Positions 1 to 8,951 are shown, counted from the stretch's first letter. The stretch is 64,000 nt of DNA from Variovorax sp. dw_308 (GCF_019207085.1 NZ_JAATOM010000008.1:124001-188000), one strand, 5' to 3'. Program-made: numbers and translations. Notes: generated by a model not told the origin, from the sequence alone.

Positions 1-741
<741 letters not shown>

Positions 742-745
742 ATTC

Positions 746-879
746 GGGCAGCCGAACGCCGAAGTCGCAAAGGTTTCGCAGAAGGCGCAAAAAAGAGAAT
801 CAAAGAATTCCTTGAGTATTTCTTTGTCTTCCTTCTGCGACCTCTGCGAAACCTTTGCGACTTCGGCGTTCGGCTGCCC
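746..879. repeat. Intergenic inverted repeat, copy 1 (perfect 36-bp arms)
   Basis: Arm 746-781 (beginning GGGCAGCCGAACGCCGAAGT) is the exact reverse complement of arm 844-879, with a 62-nt spacer. It lies just after the methyltransferase stop. The arms contain repeated units resembling TCGCAAAGG/TTCGCAGAAGG. Closely related sequence occurs at 54921-55041, and a cousin family at 26651-26787 and 27530-27590. It looks like a dispersed, palindromic, REP-like element; it could also end transcription as a long stem. Confidence 0.85.
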
Positions 880-977
880 GCTCCCGCATCCCGGCAAGCC
901 CAACCCCACGACAGCAGACCTATTCCCCGCCCGCTAAACTTTCCGCCCTTTCCCTGTTTTCGCGACCGGAGCACCTC

Positions 978-2024
978 ATGGCCCTCATCCCCGCCACCAT
1001 CCTCACCGGCTTCCTCGGCTCCGGAAAAACCACCTTGTTGAAGCGCATCCTGACCGAGGCGCACGGCCAGAAGATCGCCGTCATCGAGAACGAGTTCGGC
1101 GAGGAGAACATCGACAGCGACATCCTCGTCACCGAGTCGAAGGAGCAGATCGTGCAGATGAGCAACGGCTGCATCTGCTGCACCATCCGCGAAGACCTGC
1201 GCGAGGCGCTGCAGGTGCTGGCTGCCAAGAAGCGCAAGGGGCTGCTCGACTTCGACCGCGTGGTCATCGAGACCACCGGCCTGGCCGACCCCGGCCCCGT
1301 TGCGCAGACCTTCTTCATGGACGACGAGATCGCCGAAAGCTACCTGCTCGACTCGATCCTGACGCTGGTCGATGCCAAGCACGCACCCCAGCAGCTCAAT
1401 GACCGGCAGGAGGCCCGCCGCCAGGTCGGCTTCGCCGACCAGATCTTCATCAGCAAGAGCGACCTGGTCGCCGCCGACGAGACCGAGGCGCTGATCCATC
1501 GCCTGAAGCACATGAACCCCCGCGCGCCGCAGCAGAAGGTGCATTTCGGCGAGGTGCCGCTGTCTTCGGTGTTCGACCTGCGCGGCTTCAACCTGAATGC
1601 CAAGCTCGACATCGACCCCGACTTCCTCAAGGAAGACGACCACGATCACCACGATCACGAACACGGCGAGAACTGCGACCACCCTTCGCATGCGCACGAA
1701 GGCCACGGCCACCATCACCACACGGACGACGACGTCAAGAGCTTCGTCTACAGGTCCGACCGCCCCTTCGACCCGGCCCGGCTGGAGGACTTCCTCGGCG
1801 CCATCGTCAACATCTACGGCCCGCGCATGCTGCGCTACAAGGGCGTGCTGAACATGAAGGGCACCGAGCGCAAGGTGATCTTCCAGGGCGTGCACCAATT
1901 GATGGGCAGCGACCTCGGCCCGGCCTGGGGCGCGGACGAAGCCCGCCAGAGCCGCATGGTGTTCATCGGCATCGAACTGCCGCGCGAGATCCTGGAACAG
2001 GGTCTCGACCAGTGCCTGGTTTAG
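978..2024 (+). CDS. CobW/COG0523-family zinc-handling GTPase with His-rich loop
   Basis: A 348-residue G3E P-loop GTPase. The Walker A motif GFLGSGKTT is at residues 11-19, the metal-binding CxCC motif (CICC) at 65-68, and an SKSD guanine-specificity motif near 160. A His/Asp-rich stretch at about 220-247 should bind zinc or another transition metal, and a CobW C-terminal domain follows. COG0523 proteins act as metallochaperones that load metal into client enzymes, often under zinc limitation. The start at 978 is chosen because GGAG (968-971) precedes it and the P-loop begins immediately; the open frame continues upstream into the repeat. No Zur box was recognised. The client protein is unknown. 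Confidence 0.9.
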   Translation: MALIPATILTGFLGSGKTTLLKRILTEAHGQKIAVIENEFGEENIDSDILVTESKEQIVQMSNGCICCTIREDLREALQVLAAKKRKGLLDFDRVVIETTGLADPGPVAQTFFMDDEIAESYLLDSILTLVDAKHAPQQLNDRQEARRQVGFADQIFISKSDLVAADETEALIHRLKHMNPRAPQQKVHFGEVPLSSVFDLRGFNLNAKLDIDPDFLKEDDHDHHDHEHGENCDHPSHAHEGHGHHHHTDDDVKSFVYRSDRPFDPARLEDFLGAIVNIYGPRMLRYKGVLNMKGTERKVIFQGVHQLMGSDLGPAWGADEARQSRMVFIGIELPREILEQGLDQCLV

Positions 2025-2493
2025 CCTTTGCCCCAGGTCGCTGCGCCACCGCGTGACGCGACTCCCGCCCCCTCACCGGGGCCGACATCGGTGGCCCGGC
2101 AGAGCCGGTTCCACGATGTCCCTGGTGAAGAGCCGCCCGCGCGCACCCCGAGGCTGCCCCATCGCGGGTGATACCGACAGCCCGAAGGAACTGGTTTCGC
2201 GATGTTCCGGACGTGAAATGATCCGGGGGGAGCGTTATCGGCCGCAACTCGACACTTTCGTCTATACAATCGCGCGCCTGTTCCGGGAGCCGCTTTCGTT
2301 TGCCATGCAGAAGAGAAGTCACTACCGGCACAGTAGAGAGCGCGTTCGTGGTCTGAATTCGGGGGTATAACCCGTGGTCGCTGCTGGCGAGCTTGCACTA
2401 AAAATCGGGAACCCGCGAGGCATGTGTTCGCCAACGTTCTTGCGGGGAGAGTACCTGTAGAGCGCGATCCAGCCCGTCCTAGGAGCCAGTACC
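2025..2493. other. 469-nt intergenic region before dksA
   Basis: No convincing gene is seen. The region holds a degenerate short repeat (2066-2122) and A/T-rich patches such as TACAAT (2265-2270) and TATAAC (2366-2371). These could be -10 elements, but neither has a good -35 partner. The dksA promoter is presumably here. Confidence 0.4.
2066..2122. repeat. Short REP-like element, copy a
   Basis: The core GGCCCGGCAGAGCCGGTTCC forms a hairpin, CCGGC (2096-2100), 3-nt loop, GCCGG (2104-2108), followed by TTCC. The same core with a different 3-nt loop occurs upstream of hslU at 5571-5590. The flanks are CT-rich and less conserved. Confidence 0.5.
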
Positions 2494-3327
2494 GTGAAGA
2501 AACCCGCCGCCGAGGCAGCGCCCGCCACACCGGCCGTCAAGAAGACAGCCGGCAAGGAGGCTGCGCCAGAAGCGCCCAAGGCTTCCGCCACGAAACCCGG
2601 CCCCGCCCCGCCCCCCCTCGCCAAATCCGCAAAACCGGCCAGTCATCCTGCCGTCCCTTCCGCTTCTGTCACGACCCCCATGAAAAAAACGGCTGCCGCC
2701 CCCACTCCCGCTCCGGCCCCTGTCACGCCGGCCCCCCGCGTTGGACGCGTTTCGCGCCTGTCCCAGCTGACTGTGCCGTCCATGGCCCAGTCCGTGGCCT
2801 CGACCGCCGCCAAGTCCAGCTTCACGCAGGTCGCATCGACCGCGCTGGTGCCGCCGCCGCACGTCGCGCTCAAGAAAGACCCCAAGCTTGCCAACAACTG
2901 GAAGACAAAGACGCCGGAACAGTTGAGCGATGCCGAAGTCATCGCCATGCCCGACAGCGAGTACATGAACGACAAGCAGATGGCCTTCTTCCGCCTCAAG
3001 CTGGTGGGCCTCAAGCAGGGCATCCTCGAGAACGCCGGCGAAACCACCGAGCACCTGCGCGAAGACACGGTCGTGGTGCCCGATCCGGCCGACCGCGCCA
3101 CCATCGAGGAAGAGCATGCCCTCGAACTGCGCACCCGTGACCGTGAGCGCAAGCTGCTGAAGAAGATCGAGCAGTCGATCCAGCGCATCGACGCCGGCGA
3201 CTACGGCTACTGCGACGAGACCGGCGAGCCGATCGGCGTCGGCCGCCTGCTGGCCCGACCCACGGCCACCCTTTCCCTCGAAGCGCAACAGCGCCGAGAG
3301 CTCAAGCAGAAGATGTTCGGCGACTAA
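2494..3327 (+). CDS. dksA: RNA polymerase-binding regulator DksA, single-Cys type with long N-terminal extension
   Basis: DksA binds the RNA polymerase secondary channel and works with ppGpp to adjust rRNA, tRNA and amino-acid promoters. The conserved core spans about residues 145-277, with coiled-coil tip DPADRA (about 197-202) matching the functional Asp-x-x-Asp-x-Ala motif. The zinc-finger region keeps only one cysteine (Cys240 in YGYCDETGEP); the other three ligand positions are replaced, so zinc binding is unlikely. About 145 N-terminal residues are rich in Ala, Pro and Lys and probably disordered, making the protein 277 aa against about 151 in E. coli. The GTG start at 2494 has AGGAG at 2480-2484. 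Three bases separate it from the next gene. Confidence 0.9.
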   Translation: MKKPAAEAAPATPAVKKTAGKEAAPEAPKASATKPGPAPPPLAKSAKPASHPAVPSASVTTPMKKTAAAPTPAPAPVTPAPRVGRVSRLSQLTVPSMAQSVASTAAKSSFTQVASTALVPPPHVALKKDPKLANNWKTKTPEQLSDAEVIAMPDSEYMNDKQMAFFRLKLVGLKQGILENAGETTEHLREDTVVVPDPADRATIEEEHALELRTRDRERKLLKKIEQSIQRIDAGDYGYCDETGEPIGVGRLLARPTATLSLEAQQRRELKQKMFGD

Positions 3328-3330
3328 GAA

Positions 3331-4917
3331 ATGGCCAAAGAGGAGCCCGGCCGCCTGCTGTCCAAAGTAGCCAAGTTCGTCCGCAACCCGCTCAAGGACT
3401 GGGCGGAACTGGATGAGCAGGATGCTGGCTCGTCCGACACTGGCTACAGCCGGGAGATGCTCAAGGAAATGATCGAGCGGCGTCAGCGCAACGACTTCGT
3501 GCGCCGGCGCGAGTTCGACATGCTGCGCAAGCTCCGCCAGCGCGAAGCCTCCGGTTCGCGCGAGGCCACACCGTCCTCCTTCAGCATCAGCAGCACCACC
3601 GGCAAGACTGCAGGCCGCGCACTCACGCTCAAGAAGATCGACGAGATCGAAGAGCAGATGTCGCAGCAATGGTGGAAGAACCGGCAGCAAGGCTCCAACG
3701 GCGAACCGATGACTCCCGCCGCCATGGCGGCGCAGCAGGCGCGCGCCTACGCCGACACCGAGCCGGGCCAGGCGCCACCCGTCGCTGGCGACGCGGCGTC
3801 CGGGGAGTCGCACCTGCCCCGCCCGCCAGGTATCGACAGCGGCCTCGAGGAAGCCGCGATCCGTTTCGCGCACGGCGACGACCCCGGCGCCGAGGCCATC
3901 CTGCTCCAGACACTGGCGCCCGAGGCGCCGCAGGCCGACAACGTCGAGATCTGGCGCGCGCTGCTCGACTTCTATCGGGCCACTGGCGACTTCGACAAGT
4001 TCTCGCAGACCAGCATGCGCTATGCCCAGCGCTTCAAGAAGCCGGGCCCCGAATGGATTTCGCTGCGTGCCCTGGCGCGGGAAGTGCAGGTGGCCGGTGC
4101 GGCCGAACTCGACAGCCGCGGCGCCGGCGGGCCGGACGGGGCGGACTGGTCCTGCCCCGAGCAACTCACCCGAGGCGGCCTCGCCGGACTGACGCAGGCC
4201 CTCTCGGGCGCCGGCCCGGTCTGGACCCTCGAATGGCACAACCTGGCCGGCATCCATGCCGAAGCCGCCGGTCCCTTGCGTGCGCTGATGGAGCATTGGG
4301 CCGCATCGCCGGTGCAGCTGCGATTCGCGGGCGCCGAGCAGCTGCTGGCCGTGCTGGCCGCGGCCACGCCCACCAACAACCGCAACACCGAGCCGGTCTG
4401 GTGGCAGTTGCGCATGGCCATCCTGCGCGTGATGAACGATGTCGACGGCTTCGAGTTGACTGCGCTCAACTACTGCATCACCTACGAGGTGTCGCCGCCT
4501 CCATGGGAAGACCCCGCTGGCAGCTATGCCGCGGCGGATCTGGCAGCGGCGCCGCAGCCGAAGCCGTCGGGCATGTCGCTGGCCAGCATGCGCATGGGCC
4601 TCGGGACTTCCGTCGAACCGGCGCCGGCGCCCGCCGTCGCGGGCCACCGCCTGCTGGTGGGTGAGTTGACTGGCGAATGCCACGACGTGCTGCACGAGCT
4701 CGACGCGGAACTGGTCGATGCGCAGGTGCCAACGGTGTCGTGCGCCGCCCTGGTCCGCATGGACTTTGCGGCGGCTGGCACATTGCTCAACTGGGCAATG
4801 GCGCGCGCCGCACGCGGCCAGCGTGTCGAGTTCGTGGATGTGCAGCGCATGCTCGCCGCCTTCTTCAAGGTGATCGGCATTGCCGATCACGCCTCGGTCG
4901 CGGTGCGCTCGAATTAA
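3331..4917 (+). CDS. Conserved protein with C-terminal STAS-like domain
   Basis: This 528-residue protein lies between dksA and hslV, with only 3 nt from the dksA stop. Its N-terminal half is charged and probably helical or disordered, with many Arg/Lys/Glu and a Gln/Ala-rich stretch near 120-160. Residues about 165-250 resemble a helical repeat. The last 120 residues look like a STAS/MlaB-type fold, with alternating hydrophobic strands and a helix around VRMDFAAAGTLLNWA. A second, weaker STAS-like segment may lie near 285-340. There is no signal peptide or membrane segment. Its role is unknown; the position suggests co-transcription with dksA. The domain call is by pattern only. Confidence 0.7.
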   Translation: MAKEEPGRLLSKVAKFVRNPLKDWAELDEQDAGSSDTGYSREMLKEMIERRQRNDFVRRREFDMLRKLRQREASGSREATPSSFSISSTTGKTAGRALTLKKIDEIEEQMSQQWWKNRQQGSNGEPMTPAAMAAQQARAYADTEPGQAPPVAGDAASGESHLPRPPGIDSGLEEAAIRFAHGDDPGAEAILLQTLAPEAPQADNVEIWRALLDFYRATGDFDKFSQTSMRYAQRFKKPGPEWISLRALAREVQVAGAAELDSRGAGGPDGADWSCPEQLTRGGLAGLTQALSGAGPVWTLEWHNLAGIHAEAAGPLRALMEHWAASPVQLRFAGAEQLLAVLAAATPTNNRNTEPVWWQLRMAILRVMNDVDGFELTALNYCITYEVSPPPWEDPAGSYAAADLAAAPQPKPSGMSLASMRMGLGTSVEPAPAPAVAGHRLLVGELTGECHDVLHELDAELVDAQVPTVSCAALVRMDFAAAGTLLNWAMARAARGQRVEFVDVQRMLAAFFKVIGIADHASVAVRSN

Positions 4918-4954
4918 CAGGCAAGGGGCTTGCATCGCCCCTCGACAACCCCAG

Positions 4955-5509
4955 ATGGCTTCGATGGAACAGTTTCACGGAACGACGATCGTCAGCGTGC
5001 GCCGCAAGACCCCTGACGGCGACCAGGTCGCGATCGGCGGCGACGGCCAGGTCACGCTGGGCAACATCGTCATCAAGGGCACTGCGCGCAAGGTGCGGCG
5101 GCTCTATCACGGCAAGGTGCTGGTGGGCTTCGCCGGGGCCACGGCCGATGCCTTCACGCTGTTCGAGCGTTTCGAGGCCAAGCTCGAGAAGCACCAGGGC
5201 CAGCTGGCCCGCGCCGCGATCGAACTCACCAAGGACTGGCGCACAGACCGCGTGCTGCGCCGCCTCGAAGCCATGCTCGCCGTGGCCGATGCAACCACTT
5301 CCCTGATCATCACCGGCAACGGCGACGTGCTGGAGCCGGAAGGCGGCATCGTGGCCATCGGCTCGGGCGGCGCCTACGCGCAGTCGGCGGCCAAGGCCCT
5401 GCTGGACCACACCGACATGCCGGCCGACCAGATCGTCAAGCGCTCGCTCGAGATCGCGGGCGAGCTCTGCATCTACACCAACATGAACCACACCGTCGAG
5501 GTGTTGTAG
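4955..5509 (+). CDS. hslV: ATP-dependent protease proteolytic subunit HslV (ClpQ)
   Basis: Threonine-protease half of HslVU, which forms a double hexamer that degrades proteins unfolded by HslU in the cytoplasm. The N-terminal nucleophile motif TTIVSVRR is conserved, as are GDGQVTLGN, GFAGATADAFTLFERFE and the C-terminal CIYTN. The Thr is not at position 2: a short extension (MASMEQFHG from 4955, or MEQFHG from ATG 4964) precedes it. It would have to be removed to free the catalytic Thr; similar short propeptides are familiar in Burkholderiales HslV. hslU follows after 140 nt. Confidence 0.95.
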   Translation: MASMEQFHGTTIVSVRRKTPDGDQVAIGGDGQVTLGNIVIKGTARKVRRLYHGKVLVGFAGATADAFTLFERFEAKLEKHQGQLARAAIELTKDWRTDRVLRRLEAMLAVADATTSLIITGNGDVLEPEGGIVAIGSGGAYAQSAAKALLDHTDMPADQIVKRSLEIAGELCIYTNMNHTVEVL

Positions 5510-5530
5510 CCCACCCCCAAGCTGCGCGCA

Positions 5531-5605
5531 CTGCGTGCGCTCCGCCAACCCCTTCGAGGGGACGCCGCTCGCGGCCCGGCCATGCCGGTTCCGCGGCGAC
5601 CGCTG
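5531..5605. repeat. REP-like GC-rich element between hslV and hslU, copy b
   Basis: It contains CCCCTTCGAGGGG (5549-5561), a hairpin, and then GGCCCGGCCATGCCGGTTCC (5571-5590), whose CCGGC/GCCGG stem and trailing TTCC match the core at 2091-2110. It is probably a dispersed lineage-specific palindromic element; it may also attenuate transcription between hslV and hslU. Confidence 0.5.
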
Positions 5606-5649
5606 GAAAGGGGGCTGCATGCGCATAGACAACCAAAAGATTCGTTGCC

Positions 5650-6978
5650 ATGTCCATGACCCCCCAGGAAATCGTTTCTGAACTCGACAACCACATCGTT
5701 GGCCAGCCGCAGGCCAAGCGCGCCGTGGCCATCGCGCTGCGCAACCGCTGGCGCCGCCAGCAGGTGGACGACAAGCTGCGCGCCGAGATCACGCCAAAGA
5801 ACATCCTCATGATCGGCCCGACGGGCGTCGGCAAGACCGAGATCGCGCGCCGGCTGGCCCGCCTGGCCGATGCGCCCTTCATCAAGGTCGAGGCGACCAA
5901 GTTCACCGAGGTGGGCTATGTCGGCAAGGACGTCGATTCGATCATTCGCGACCTGGCCGAGATCGCGGTCAAGCAGACCCGCGAAAGCGAGAGCGCCAAG
6001 GTGCGCATGCGGGCGGAGGACGCGGCAGAAGACCGCATCCTGGACGTGCTGCTGCCCTCGGCGCGCAACGCCGAGGGCGTGGTCGAGGCCGACAGCAACA
6101 ACGCCACCCGGCAGGCTTTCCGCAAGAAGCTGCGCGAGCATCAACTCGACGACAAGGAAATCGAGATCGACCTGGCCGAGGCGCGCGCGCCGCTCGAGAT
6201 CATGGGCCCGGCCGGCATGGAGGAAATGACCGAGCAGTTGCGCGGCATGTTCGGCCAGCTCGGCAACCAGAAGCGCAAGACCCGCAAGCTCAAGATCTCC
6301 GAAGCCTTGCGGCTCCTCATCGACGAGGAAGCCGGCAAGTTGCTGAACGAAGACGAAGTGCGCGCGCAGGCCATCACCAGCGCCGAGCAGAACGGCATCG
6401 TCTTCATCGACGAGATCGACAAGGTGGCCACGCGCAGCGAATCGCAGGGCAGCCCCGATGTGTCGCGCCAGGGCGTGCAGCGCGACCTGCTGCCGCTGGT
6501 CGAGGGCACCGCCGTCAGCACCAAGTACGGCGTGGTGCGCACCGACCACATCCTGTTCATCGCCAGCGGCGCCTTTCACCTGAGCAAGCCGAGCGATCTG
6601 ATCCCTGAACTGCAGGGGCGCTTTCCGATCCGGGTGGAACTGTCGTCGCTCTCGGTCTCCGACTTCGAGAGCATCCTCACGCAGACCCGCGCCTCGCTGG
6701 TCAAGCAATACCAGGCCTTGCTCGCTACCGAAGGCGTCACGCTGGAATTCACGCCCGAAGGCATCACGCGACTCGCCAGCATCGCCTTCGAGGTCAACGA
6801 GCGCACCGAGAACATCGGCGCCCGCCGACTTTCGACGGTGATGGAGCGCCTGCTCGACGAAGTCAGCTTCGACGCGACCAAGCTCGAAGGGCAGACCGTT
6901 CGCATCGACGCGGCCTACGTCGACGCCCGCCTGCAGGCATTAAGTCACGACGAGGACCTTTCCCGGTTCATCCTGTAA
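5650..6978 (+). CDS. hslU: HslU (ClpY) ATPase subunit of the HslVU protease
   Basis: AAA+ unfoldase that recognises and threads substrates into HslV. At 442 residues it has the usual length. Walker A GPTGVGKTE is at 56-64, the pore-loop motif GYVG near 90, the charged I-domain at about 110-240, Walker B with FIDEID near 251-256, and the C-terminal SRFIL tail that docks into HslV. The start at 5650 gives the canonical beginning MSMTPQEIVSELDNHIVGQ. It is followed by palindromes that probably end the transcript before the dcw cluster. Confidence 0.97.
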   Translation: MSMTPQEIVSELDNHIVGQPQAKRAVAIALRNRWRRQQVDDKLRAEITPKNILMIGPTGVGKTEIARRLARLADAPFIKVEATKFTEVGYVGKDVDSIIRDLAEIAVKQTRESESAKVRMRAEDAAEDRILDVLLPSARNAEGVVEADSNNATRQAFRKKLREHQLDDKEIEIDLAEARAPLEIMGPAGMEEMTEQLRGMFGQLGNQKRKTRKLKISEALRLLIDEEAGKLLNEDEVRAQAITSAEQNGIVFIDEIDKVATRSESQGSPDVSRQGVQRDLLPLVEGTAVSTKYGVVRTDHILFIASGAFHLSKPSDLIPELQGRFPIRVELSSLSVSDFESILTQTRASLVKQYQALLATEGVTLEFTPEGITRLASIAFEVNERTENIGARRLSTVMERLLDEVSFDATKLEGQTVRIDAAYVDARLQALSHDEDLSRFIL

Positions 6979-6987
6979 GCAACAACT

Positions 6988-7025
6988 GCGGCTGCAGCCG
7001 CTTCACGCAACACATTCATTGCGTG
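6988..7025 (+). terminator. Two adjacent hairpins after hslU, candidate terminator
   Basis: GCGGCTGCAGCCGC (6988-7001) is a perfect 14-bp palindrome. CACGCAA (7004-7010) pairs with TTGCGTG (7019-7025) across an 8-nt loop. There is no clear U-tract, so intrinsic termination is uncertain. The position between hslU and the dcw promoter fits a transcript end. Confidence 0.45.
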
Positions 7026-7123
7026 AGCTAAGTGCTTCATTTGCAACGACATTCGCGTTTTCCAGCCTGCGAAAACACCGCTAAGTCGTTGATTCCATTG
7101 CAAAAAATTGCCGCGACCGCCTG

Positions 7124-7151
7124 TTGCGACGTACTTGTTTCCTGCTACAGT
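7124..7151 (+). promoter_or_regulatory. Putative sigma-70 promoter of the dcw cluster
   Basis: The -35-like TTGCGA (7124-7129) and -10-like TACAGT (7146-7151) are separated by 16 nt, each matching four of six consensus bases. The -10 overlaps the first of four MraZ-type repeats, as expected for an autorepressed mra promoter. It lies about 90 nt before mraZ. Confidence 0.55.
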
Positions 7152-7183
7152 GCAAAAAAGTGCATTTAAGTGGGAAAAAGTGT
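7149..7183 (+). promoter_or_regulatory. MraZ operator: four direct repeats at exact 10-bp spacing
   Basis: AGTGC (7149), AGTGC (7159), AGTGG (7169) and AGTGT (7179) recur with an exact 10-bp period, separated by A-rich 5-mers. MraZ in other bacteria binds 3-4 TGGG-type direct repeats separated by 5 nt upstream of its own gene. This array has the same geometry with an AGTGN half-site. Confidence 0.75.
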
Positions 7184-7237
7184 CTGTAGAAGCTCCGTTT
7201 TGGAGGTTTTCAGCGTCTCACAACCAAGGTCGTTTTC

Positions 7238-7669
7238 GTGTTTCAAGGCGCTTCATCGCTGAATCTGGATGCAAAGGGGAGGCTGTCCGTGCCGACCCGG
7301 CACCGTGACGTCCTCAGCGCGACCGCCAACGGCCAACTCACCATCACGCGCCACCCGCACGGCTGCCTGATGATCTTTCCGCGTCCCGCATGGGAGCAGT
7401 TTCGCGAGCGCATCGCCGCCATGCCGCTCAAGGACCAATGGCTCAAGCGCCTGTTCCTCGGCAATGCGATGGACGTCGACATGGACGGCACCGGCCGCAT
7501 CCTGGTTTCGCCGGAGTTGCGCGCGGCGGCCAGCATCGGCAAGGACACCTTGCTGCTCGGCATGGGCAGCCATTTCGAGCTCTGGGACAAGGCCACGCAC
7601 GACGCCAAGGAAGCCGAGGCACTGGCCGCCGGCATGGCCGAGGGCGCGTTCCAGGACTTGGCCTTCTGA
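7238..7669 (+). CDS. mraZ: Transcriptional regulator MraZ
   Basis: DNA-binding repressor of the dcw operon, with two SpoVT/AbrB-type half-domains. The typical start FQGASSLNLDAKGRLSVPTR is followed by the second motif DMDGTGRILVSPELR near residues 83-97. The 143-residue length is normal. The GTG start at 7238 is set by homology. MraZ proteins form ring-shaped oligomers that bind several operator repeats, matching the four-repeat array at 7149-7183. The rsmH start follows 8 nt after the stop. Confidence 0.95.
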   Translation: MFQGASSLNLDAKGRLSVPTRHRDVLSATANGQLTITRHPHGCLMIFPRPAWEQFRERIAAMPLKDQWLKRLFLGNAMDVDMDGTGRILVSPELRAAASIGKDTLLLGMGSHFELWDKATHDAKEAEALAAGMAEGAFQDLAF

Positions 7670-7677
7670 AGGCGATC

Positions 7678-8601
7678 GTGGACAACGCATGGACCCACAC
7701 GACCGTCTTGTTGAACGAAGCGGTCGAAGCCCTGTTTGCCGACGCACCGGCAGCAGCGGGCACCTACGTGGACGCCACCTTCGGGAGGGGAGGCCATTCC
7801 CGGCTCATCCTCTCAAGACTGGCGCCGGATGGCCGCCTCATCGCGTTCGACAAGGACGCGGAAGCGGTCGCCGAAGCAACGCGCATCACGGATGCGCGTT
7901 TTTCCATCCGTCACCAGGGCTTCCGGGACCTGGGCGAGTTGCCGTCCGGCAGCGTGGCCGGCCTGCTGATGGACCTGGGCATCAGTTCGCCCCAGATCGA
8001 CAACCCGGCGCGCGGATTCAGTTTTCGATTCGACGGCCCGCTCGACATGCGCATGGACACCACGCGCGGCGAGAGCGTGGCCGACTGGCTGGCAACAGCC
8101 GAACAACAGCAGATTGCCGAGGTAATACGTGACTATGGCGAAGAACGGTTTGCTGTTCCGATTGCAAAGGCGATTGTTGCTCGCCGACAGGAACGGAGCC
8201 CAGTTTCAACCACCACCGAACTGGCCGAGCTCGTGGCTGGCGCGGTCAAAACCCGCGAGCAGGGCCAGAACCCTGCAACGCGCACATTTCAGGCTCTTCG
8301 GATTTTCATCAACGCCGAGCTTGAAGAGCTGCAACAGGCGCTAGAAGCGAGCATCGACGTGTTGCAACCCACGGGCCGGCTTGCAGTGATCAGCTTCCAC
8401 TCGCTGGAAGACCGGATCGTCAAGCAGTTCATCGCGAAGCACTCGCGCGAGGTGTATGACCGCCGCGCGCCCTTTGCCGCGCCGGTGGCCATGAAGCTGC
8501 GGAGCGTGGCGCGCATCTTCCCGTCGGACGCCGAAGTGGCGGCCAACCCGCGTGCCCGCAGCGCCGTGCTGCGCGTGGCCGAGCGCACCGACACCGTCTA
8601 G
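7678..8601 (+). CDS. rsmH: 16S rRNA (cytosine1402-N4)-methyltransferase RsmH (MraW)
   Basis: Methylates N4 of C1402 in the ribosomal P site using SAM. The GTG start at 7678 gives MDNAWTHTTVLLNEAVEAL and a 307-residue protein, close to 313 in E. coli. Visible are the SAM loop DATFGRGGH (32-40), LMDLGISSPQ (about 98), the RGFSFR segment, and the C-terminal SFHSLEDRIVK motif. A longer open frame upstream overlaps mraZ and is not used. It is second in the dcw operon. Confidence 0.95.
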   Translation: MDNAWTHTTVLLNEAVEALFADAPAAAGTYVDATFGRGGHSRLILSRLAPDGRLIAFDKDAEAVAEATRITDARFSIRHQGFRDLGELPSGSVAGLLMDLGISSPQIDNPARGFSFRFDGPLDMRMDTTRGESVADWLATAEQQQIAEVIRDYGEERFAVPIAKAIVARRQERSPVSTTTELAELVAGAVKTREQGQNPATRTFQALRIFINAELEELQQALEASIDVLQPTGRLAVISFHSLEDRIVKQFIAKHSREVYDRRAPFAAPVAMKLRSVARIFPSDAEVAANPRARSAVLRVAERTDTV

Positions 8602-8608
8602 ACCCACG

Positions 8609-8950
8609 ATGGCCCGGTTCAACCTGCTCCTGCTCATCGCCGTCCTTGCGACGGCGCTGCTGCTCGTGCACACGCAGTACCGGTCGCGCCAGCTTTTCAC
8701 CGAGATGGAACGGGTCAACGCCGAAACGCACCGGCTCGAGGTCGAGTTCGACCGCCTGCAGGTCGACAAGCGGGCCCAGGCCACGCCGCTGCGCGTCGAG
8801 AAGCTGGCCAAGGAACAACTCAAGATGGCGACCACCACCCCCGCCATCACGCTCTACGTCCGCCAGGACGGCAGCGTGATCCCGGCCGTGGTGTCGCCAG
8901 CGCCACCCGTGCCTGCGGGCGGCGGCGCGACGACGAAGAAGGGGCATTAG
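8609..8950 (+). CDS. ftsL: Cell division protein FtsL
   Basis: A small bitopic divisome protein of 113 residues, placed between rsmH and ftsI as in other dcw clusters. A membrane segment (about residues 4-20) is followed by a periplasmic coiled coil (about 22-70) with heptad-like leucines, then an Ala/Pro/Gly-rich tail. FtsL pairs with FtsB and FtsQ and activates FtsWI. The ATG at 8609 is chosen so that the membrane segment sits at the N-terminus. Sequence conservation is low in this family, so the call rests on position and topology. Confidence 0.85.
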   Translation: MARFNLLLLIAVLATALLLVHTQYRSRQLFTEMERVNAETHRLEVEFDRLQVDKRAQATPLRVEKLAKEQLKMATTTPAITLYVRQDGSVIPAVVSPAPPVPAGGGATTKKGH

Positions 8951-8951
8951 C

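Noticed and set aside
2479..4935. 818-codon minus-strand open frame opposite dksA and the STAS gene
   Set aside because: It mirrors real genes on the other strand, has compositionally odd His/Arg/Gly-rich translation and no motif; typical high-G+C shadow.
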